From assembly GCA_907163375.1 (NCBI GenBank), contig CAJQUW010005337.1, forward strand, positions 1 to 64,000: a stretch of DNA of 64,000 bases, written 5' to 3'. The position numbers and the translations under genes were made by a program. Shown one piece after another: positions 57,721 through 64,000 of the stretch (its first letter is position 1; the number at the start of each line of letters is the position of its first letter). Below the pieces are notes generated by a model. The model saw only the letters and a list, made by a program, of their open reading frames with translations, was not told the DNA's origin and made no database searches. This stretch comes from Prostheceraeus crozeri (lineage: Eukaryota > Platyhelminthes > Polycladida > Euryleptidae).

Positions 57721-58063
57721 CGGAGGATGACTGTTTCAGTAGTGTTTCATATGCTCCTCATATTTCCTCGCTCCGGTATATCTCTAAACCAAAAGCTATT
57801 GGTTGGTGCCGGTGTTATTGACGACGACTATACTGGAACGCTGGGCGTCTTGTTATTCAACTGTGCGTGGCAAGGAGACCTACATTGTCAACATTGATGA
57901 CCGAATTGCCCACCTCATTTGTGAGCGCTACGAACATATGATTGTGGCAAAGAAGGTCATGATGACTGTGTCAGTTGACGCTGAAACTGAGGAACTTGAT
58001 GATATTGTAATAATGAGCCATGCGAAGCGTGGTGAAATGGGTTTTGGTTCAACTGAGGTGTAA
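57721..58063 (+). pseudogene. dUTPase-like gene within Polinton-like fossil
   Basis: Motifs of trimeric dUTP pyrophosphatase occur in order: PRSGISL, then GVIDDDYTG, DRIAHLICERY and, at the end, RGEMGFGSTEV, the glycine-rich C-terminal motif that closes over the active site. The enzyme hydrolyses dUTP to dUMP and keeps uracil out of DNA. Motif 1 is not clearly seen. It lies between the polymerase-like region and capsid-type frames, as a nucleotide-metabolism gene carried by the element. Broken. Confidence 0.7.
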
Positions 58064-58129
58064 ATAATAGCTGTTTTTATATTTTTCCGGTTTATTAGCA
58101 CCTGGAAAGCTAAGTTTCCGGGTGTTAGT

Positions 58130-58382
58130 TTTATGTGCCTATTTAAAAATGAGTTTCTATCACGTATTGCCCAGCAATGCAGCGCCGGAATCCCATCCAA
58201 ACAATTGCGCCTCCTCCTACAGTACACCACTGAATCTGCCTTATCAGCTGTCTAGTGATTGGGAGGTGGCGGTAACGAATATAATCCACCAAAGGTGCAT
58301 CTATACCTTCACGCCAGAAGATTCCATCACTGTGGTTGAGTCTCAGCCTCCTTCAGAAGTTCTACTTGAAAGACTTTCGTAA
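58130..58382 (+). pseudogene. Polinton capsid-associated (PY/PX-type) frame, fossil
   Basis: MSFYHVLPSNAAPE begins a pattern also seen in Polinton and related elements: MSF(Y/F)..LPSN, then a P.N...S.Y.T.L segment and DWEVAVTNI. In the family such proteins are associated with the virion-like gene set. Here about 80 residues are legible. Function is inferred from resemblance only. Confidence 0.45.
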
Positions 58383-58740
58383 CTATTTCCCCGTGAGCCA
58401 CTCACCAGACTACCGACAGCGCTAGCAATCACGGGCAGTATAACGGAAATGAAGCCGCGCTTTTGTCTCAACAGACGTCGCTGACCGACCACACTCAAGC
58501 CCGGTTTCACTGGTGACTTTCTGGTGAGCAAACACCTTCCGCCTTGCCTGCGGCGAGAGCGTTTTACGTTGGTGAAGCTGGCGCACTGATGACACGGCTG
58601 TTCGAATGAATACGTCTTTAGCACTGCCCACTGTTTCACGTTGCCCGCGGGTGTCATTCGGCGCAGTCGCTAAAGCTTTCAAAAAGGTCGCATCGCTCAC
58701 ACCACGACAGCGTTTTACACTCTTTTGGGCGTGGCATTGA
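58343..58740 (-). pseudogene. Small basic protein with hydrophobic segment, Polinton-type, fossil
   Basis: A minus-strand Arg/Lys-rich frame carrying LLRQKRGFISVILPVIASAV then GSLVSG. A basic stretch followed by one Gly/Ala-rich hydrophobic segment recalls small minor-capsid or core-type proteins of Polintons and adenoviruses. It is opposite and adjacent to the MSFYHVLPSN frame. Assignment is tentative. Confidence 0.35.
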
Positions 58741-58749
58741 GATCATCAA

Positions 58750-59940
58750 ACATGATACATTGATGCTGGATAGCGTAAACTATTAGGCTGCCATTTCCAG
58801 GCAAGCACTATCCATAACACTACACTTCATACAAACACGAAAACCATCCCCATAACGAAACATATAATCACACCCTCTGCATAAGGCTCAGCAACTATGC
58901 CCGGGGCGGGCTTAATATTTGTTACAGTACTTTGTTTGGTTCATACCAGTGAGTAAGCATTCCTCCGGTCCGTCACACAAAGTCGATGCAGTCAGCGAGA
59001 GCCTCAGCAAACGAGGCAGCCACTGATAATCTGCATAGCAACTGAGTAACAAGGAAATGAAGTCATTCGTACTATTATAGTCTAAAAGACTGAATAGAAT
59101 AGTTGGATAGGGCAGGGAAGACACTGACGTAAATATGAGAAAGTTTTGGAAATAGAGCCGGCTGCTGCTGTCGACGAGGTGGGCTAAGAGGCTGTGCAGT
59201 CTATGAAAAGGAAAATACCAGTACCGCAGACAATGTCGCCGAATGAGAGCCCGCCAAAGGTAACCACATTGCTCCCATCCCTCATTACAACCACTGGGTT
59301 CGGCGCTTCAGACACTGATCTGGATATGTATGTGTTTGATTTGACTTAACCGAAGGGAGCTACCGCGTGCATGAAATTCGGCTATACGACTGGCTATTTT
59401 CGTCATATGACGATCGTAAAAGTCTTGGGCAACCAGTTGGTGCACCACATCCCAGCCATAGGACCCATGATGATAGGTCTCCACGACCATCACCTCATCT
59501 CCACCTGTAAGCCGTTCGTAATCACATTAGGCAACCAAGCGCGCCTTGATGCGGTAACCAAGATATTGAACACATCATTGATGGAAACGAGCGGAAGTCT
59601 TCCTGTTGATCTCGTCCATAATTGTTTGGAAATCAGGAAAATTGATAACATAGTTTACCACCACCGCACAGACAGCACTCTTGTGCGCAGTAAGCTGACA
59701 TTGATTACTTTCATCAGTTGCACTAAACAGTACCTTTGGAGCTGACCGCCGCTTACTCATCATCATGGAAAATATACGTGTGTTCTAGAAAACATCACTC
59801 AGCATGATGTATTTATATTAGCGTAGTTGCAGGCGAGCGCGCATGTATATATACGAGTATATATATATTTATATATATAGCAGTGCATCACCGCAGGACA
59901 GTCATTCACAGTGCACGTTCCCTCCTAACAACATGGCTCT
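58750..59940. other. Inside Polinton-like fossil, no assigned gene
   Basis: Minus-strand frames at 59308-59493 and 59575-59766 and a plus frame at 59371-59745 share the interval; none shows a motif I recognise. An AT dinucleotide-rich stretch at 59847-59880 precedes the kinase and could hold its promoter. Confidence 0.4.
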
Positions 59941-59949
59941 TTTATCAAT

Positions 59950-60579
59950 TAAATTGAAGGATACATAGGTGCGGGAAAGACCACCCTGATTGCGCGTCTC
60001 CAGGCAGCTGCGGATACAAAGCCCGTGTTACAGACGCTAAATTTTAGCTTCGATCCTGTTCGTGATTGGACTAATGTTCACGGCTCAGACATGCTCAGTT
60101 TGAACTATACTACCTCCCGTTGGGCATTCATATTCAATCTACATGTTTTGAATACACTACGACGCCTTGCAAAACAAAGTACTAACGCACGCGGCAACAT
60201 CTACGAACAGTCTGTTGGAGCAACCCGGAAGATATTTGTGCAACGCTCGTATAAGTGGAGCTTTCTGACTGATGCCGAGCACGCCATCTTAAAGAAAATA
60301 GCGCCTTGTTGCACATTCTATCATCCGAATCCAGCTGATTATTACATCTATCTGAGAGCAGCAGCACCACGCGCATGCCACAAGCGTGTCCTGCAGTGGA
60401 AGTCTGCACATGAGGTGCAATCAAATGAATTTACTTTAGAATGGATTGAGTCCTTACATGACCTACATGAGACCTGGCTGGCCACCAATGACTTTTCTTG
60501 CATCATTGACGGAAACAAAGATCTGGACCACGTTGTGGAGACTGCAACAGACTTGATTGAAACCCTTGTTAATGAATAA
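59950..60579 (+). pseudogene. Deoxynucleoside kinase-like gene within Polinton-like fossil
   Basis: Near 59957 the sequence encodes EGYIGAGKTTLIARL, a P-loop as in deoxynucleoside kinases (EGNIGSGKTT in the family). Downstream come NIYEQSVGATRKIFVQ, corresponding to the ERS motif region, YHPNPADYYIYLRAAAPRAC, matching the P.D..IYL...P..C block, and a C-terminal LHDLHETWL. These enzymes phosphorylate deoxynucleosides for DNA synthesis. With the dUTPase it suggests the element supplied its own precursors. It belongs to a broken element. Confidence 0.7.
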
Positions 60580-60599
60580 AAAGACTAGTGTGTTTGTGG

Positions 60600-61170
60600 C
60601 TCTAAAAGAAATATAACTCATTCTTTTGCATCTCCGCTACGACTTTTCAAGTTATAAAGTTGACCCCGGAAAGGGCATGCTTGGTTTGCTGGCGAAAAGC
60701 AAATTTTCTTCTAAGTTATTTAACATCATGAAGACCGGTACATAGTTTACGCACTCGAGAAATTTCCTAGGCTAGTTCCCGTGGAAAATGAATATACGGT
60801 CATGAAAGTTAACTATCATCCATGCGAAATAAAACTTTTTCACTGTCACCAACCAGTTTCGGTTTCCTAGTTAAACTAGAAAGAAAAATAACAAATTTTA
60901 ATTATCATCCAAATACATTGCCAGAAATTATCATTCCTCTCTTATGTAGAACTCATGTTATATTTTGCAATGCTAAATGATAGCTCTATTGAATACCATT
61001 GAACATAGATATAGAAATCGTTTACCATTACCAGTAATGGCTAACGGGAGATAGTAATGGTAAACGATGTCTAAATATACAGTAAACAACACAATTAAAT
61101 TACTTTATGTTAGGCTAAACCTAAACAATGAAATAAAAAACCAACAATAAAGGTGAGTGGAATCTGTCTG
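60600..61170. other. No gene; contains a 15-bp-stem hairpin
   Basis: AT-rich spacer between the kinase-like gene and the recombinase region. ATCGTTTACCATTAC (61017-61031) is perfectly inverted as GTAATGGTAAACGAT (61054-61068) with a 22-base loop. No coding content. Confidence 0.7.
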
Positions 61171-61171
61171 T

Positions 61172-62477
61172 TCAATTAAAGTAACAATTGTTGAATACAC
61201 AATTACTGAACTGCAGATTAACGACTTTTTCCTTTGCAGAATTTTTCTTTTCGAAGTTGATAACTTCATTGAGAAGCCATTGGTCTGAGACTTCATCTCC
61301 AAAATTGTCGGAAATATCCAAGTTCTGATAACTCGAACTGGATGGTGCCAATCCAAGTTCCTTGCTTATATCAAGAGACATTTCTTCCTTTCTGGAATCT
61401 TTGATTCTCTTATAAATGCCCAAAGATGATGTTGATTGGTGACCGGACACCACCTTGATATCATTTTTATCATGATTTTCACCAAGTATTGCACAGGTGT
61501 CACCCTCAATGAATGGTTGGTATATGCATCAAATAATTGACAAAATTGACTGAAAAGCGTTGATGCCGATCTCTTTGTTGTCAAACCAACACACATCATC
61601 ACTTCTATATGAGATTCTTGGCCGCAGCTACAAAAAGATATTTTTATCGTTAAGCTTACTTAAATAAGCTTCTATTACATTCACAGGACATTTGGTGCTC
61701 CCTGTCTCATTCATATATGCGTCTATTATTTCCTCTTTCTGTATTATTTTCACGGCGACACTTCGTCAGTTCATCTTTTTTAAGTGAAGCAAATCTTTTG
61801 CCAGATTGATCTTTTTGTATGACAATATTGGATTTCTGCACACTGTCAAAATTTTCACACCCTCTCCTTGCAAAAAATATCCCAATTAATAAGAAAACCA
61901 TCCATTGTAGTTGTTGAGGAACAAAACAGTCTAACGCTTCGGTAATTTTTTTCAGATCATCGATTGGTATTTCTTTGTAGTGTACAGTATTTCCAAATCC
62001 CTCCATTTTTACCTTCTTTAAAAGACATGAAAATATTTCAATTGATTTTGGAAATGTTCTTGAATCGTTTACTGTATCGATCCTGCTTTCTCCATAAATT
62101 CTCTTAAAATAACGATTGAGACCCTGTCGTATGGTGAGATATGTATTTCTCTTGTAATATTCATCGCCTTTTCGTAATGAGGAAAAAAAAGTACATCATC
62201 TAACTCAGGTAGCCCAAGTTCTTCCAAAGTAAGTGATGGACTTTGCAACCCCAGATATTCACGTAAAGCATTTACAGCAGAATTCTCGGCATATACGGTT
62301 TTCTTTGAAACTTTTATTGACAATAAATCTCCTTTTTGAGTATTTGTGTCCACCAGGAACCGATGTTTGTTTGCCATCATGAAAAGAAGTTTTGCAAATA
62401 TCAACTGTGAAGGTATTAACTTTTCTATGGCAGCTATCCAGAATCAAATTTGAAAATCCAAAAACAATCATTTCCAT
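61172..62477 (-). pseudogene. Crypton-type tyrosine recombinase region, decayed
   Basis: Minus-strand frames together look like a Crypton/KIAA1958-type tyrosine recombinase. The N-terminal part (about 62069-62477) has NSAVNALREYLG. The middle part (61707-62006) has LIGIFFARRGCENF and SGKRFASLKKDELTKCRR, matching the ..CRRGREN....DE..K.. block. The C-terminal part (61172-61602) has YTNHSLRVT with a catalytic arginine, and SGHQSTSSLGIYKRI with the GH...Y residues. The recombinase would cut and paste a circular intermediate. It is broken in several places. It may be a Crypton inserted in the Polinton-like element or a recombinase of that element. Confidence 0.65.
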
Positions 62478-62775
62478 GTTAGGGCATATTTTTCTAGCTG
62501 GATATCAGGGCCTTTTAGGCAGATCCAAATAATAGTCCATAGATGACTTTGTGGTGTTAATGCATAGAAATAAACAGTGAAGTCACTTTCTATTGAGCTT
62601 TCAATAATAGCCATATATCTATTCGATTCATACTCCATTTCAAAGATATCATACTCGGCTGCGCTTCGTGCTATATTTTGAGATGTCGTATGAATCTCAC
62701 AGCTATATGGCTATAATATGAAATGTTTTGCCCGTTAGTAGACATGATGGGGCCGTGATTGTTCCGCCCGTTCAA

Positions 62776-63189
62776 TTAGTGGCTGCTGTTCCAACGCCAG
62801 GCACTAGGCGTTTCTTGCTTTTGATGGACTGCAGCCCCACCACCATTCACAGGACCCGGCACCTCTTGTAGCACTGAAAATGCCGAATTCGGCAGGTCAA
62901 ATTCAATTTCTTTAAACAAAGACAGTTCTGTTGACACCATCTGCACTTCCGCATCCATAGGGGGAGAAGGAGGAGGACTCGAAGGGAGAAATAAACACAT
63001 CTCCTGAGACGGTGGCAGTTTAGTGTACATTATTTGGGTAGTGGCAAGTTGAAGCGAGGCAAACTTGTCCGCTTTCTCACTATGTGACCCAATGTACATG
63101 TCATGAACCAAGATAAGGCATGCGTGACGACCACACCCCAAGTCGTCAACATTTAACGGGTTGCGATGAGAATCAAAAATGAGCATCAT
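62776..63189 (-). other. Unassigned frame near right end of Polinton-like fossil
   Basis: A minus-strand frame of about 137 residues has a SSPPPSPP proline patch and otherwise no recognised motif. It lies just inside the right terminal repeat. Confidence 0.3.
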
Positions 63190-63617
63190 CCGCCATCTTC
63201 ACAAAACAGCCGGCCCCGCGTATTCAAAAACAAGGAAAAGAAATTCACCATTCCCGTTTTTATCATGCCAAAACTTTGGTGCGTCAGCGGGTAGCTGAAA
63301 TGACTGCTCGGCCAAAGCTTCCACAGTAAAAATCTCCTGGAGAGCAGTTTTGGTAATTAATAAAGAACGCGAATTATTAAAGATCGCGTCGGTTGGCTAG
63401 TTGTAAAGTCCGGTGTCTGAACCGCAAATTGTTCTCCATTGAGAGAAATATAACGATACCAGAAGTTTCCAACTTGTTTAATCGGTGAAATAGTCAGACC
63501 TTTAGCGGACACGGATTTCGTTACAGAATACATTACAGTTTGTAAGTTAGTTATACAGACAGACAGACGAGCGAGGGAGAGATTGAAACAGGGCGAAAAA
63601 TGTCGCTTATGATATAT

Positions 63618-63805
63618 GCTTCAAAACGGGAGAAGCGCATCACGAAACGGTGTTGGACAAAACCCATCCTCCAATGAGAATCGTGCACGATTGTCGGACA
63701 CATGACATTTTTCTAAGTTATTTTGCCACACAAAGTGAAAATTTTTAAACTGTGGCAAACACTTGGAAAACATTTTTCAGAACATATAACCCCCTTCCAC
63801 TCGGA
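63618..63805 (-). repeat. Right terminal inverted repeat of Polinton-like fossil
   Basis: Read on the minus strand it follows the left arm from TCCGAGT at the outer edge to GATGCGCTT...TGAAG at the inner edge, with many substitutions. Confidence 0.8.
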
Positions 63806-63854
63806 TACGACCAAGGTTAATTAGACCTGTGCTCTACCAGCTGAGCTACGAGCC
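63801..63854 (-). tRNA. tRNA-like 5' two-thirds (pseudo-tRNA or SINE head)
   Basis: The minus strand reads GGCTCGTAGCTCAGCTGGTA then GAGC, a textbook tRNA D-arm and A box. An anticodon arm with loop CTAATTA follows (AAT, isoleucine-like). The T-arm is not formed; instead the sequence enters the Polinton-like terminal repeat at TCCGAGT. It is therefore not a functional tRNA as it stands. Confidence 0.55.
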
Positions 63855-64000
63855 ACTTATGCGAGTGTCAATTGGCAGGATCAAACCCTCATCACCACAC
63901 ATCAGTTGTCATAGCAGTTATAATCAATGAATAAATAACTCGTCACACTTGTGACCGGCACGGAAGACAACATGGCACAGGTTAACCGGGCTGAAAGTGC

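Larger units (their letters stand above)
54660..63805. mobile_element. Polinton/Maverick-like element fossil, broken and shortened
   Basis: Long terminal inverted repeats bound it: left about 54660-54925, right about 63618-63805, sharing GAAAAATGTTTTCCAA and GCACGATTCTCATTGGA. Parts in order: polymerase-related frames, dUTPase, capsid-type frames, deoxynucleoside kinase, a Crypton-type recombinase region and an unknown frame. At about 9.1 kb it is well below the usual 15-20 kb, and no integrase or packaging ATPase is seen. The diverged arms suggest an old insertion. It is broken in many places, roughly ten or more. No clear target duplication was found. Confidence 0.75.

Overview
This is a repeat-dominated window from an animal genome, most likely a marine invertebrate. 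Evidence: spliced exons with GTAAGT donors, CR1-like, R4/Dong-like and other LINEs, two kinds of Penelope-like element, a Polinton-like element, a Crypton, piggyBac, hAT-like and unassigned DNA transposons, tRNA-like SINE promoters and a 6.5-kb satellite. I see no intact, complete gene. Phylum cannot be fixed from sequence alone.

The only convincing host signal is on the minus strand. Three homologous exons (53987-54334, 38903-39250, 7601-7944) each encode the same unrecognised domain of about 115 residues and each ends in phase 1 at a GTAAGT donor. A fourth minus-strand exon (about 1803-2027) opens in the matching phase and encodes the start of a protein-kinase-like domain. I infer one large gene read from high to low coordinates, with repeated small domains followed by a kinase-like region, whose introns are filled with repeats.

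Layout: 0-2.5 kb, degenerate minisatellites and the kinase-like exon; 3.9-5.7 kb, a piggyBac-like element; 5.7-7.5 kb, an unassigned repeat; 8.2-9.1 kb, a poly-C tract with 822 bases lacking any G; 9.2-13.3 kb, an old LINE. From 13.8 to 29.4 kb lies a stack of nested insertions: a LINE split by a second LINE, itself split by an inverted pair of Penelope-like copies. Between and inside these sit a hepadnavirus-like retroelement fossil and three DNA transposons. At 29.4-33.3 kb an R4/Dong-like LINE sits in an ATT microsatellite; its upstream region holds a tRNA-like and two 7SL-like segments. At 33.5-36.6 kb is a hAT-like element, at 38.0-38.8 kb a 36-bp minisatellite, and at 41.2-43.6 kb two LINE fragments.

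From 43.9 to 52.3 kb, the two ends of a Penelope-like element with an N-terminal GIY-YIG nuclease flank a 52-bp satellite of about 125 units, which occupies the place of its reverse transcriptase. From 54.66 to 63.8 kb is a broken Polinton-like fossil with long terminal inverted repeats and traces of a protein-primed DNA polymerase, dUTPase, deoxynucleoside kinase and capsid-type genes, plus a Crypton-type recombinase. Its right end touches a tRNA-like sequence.
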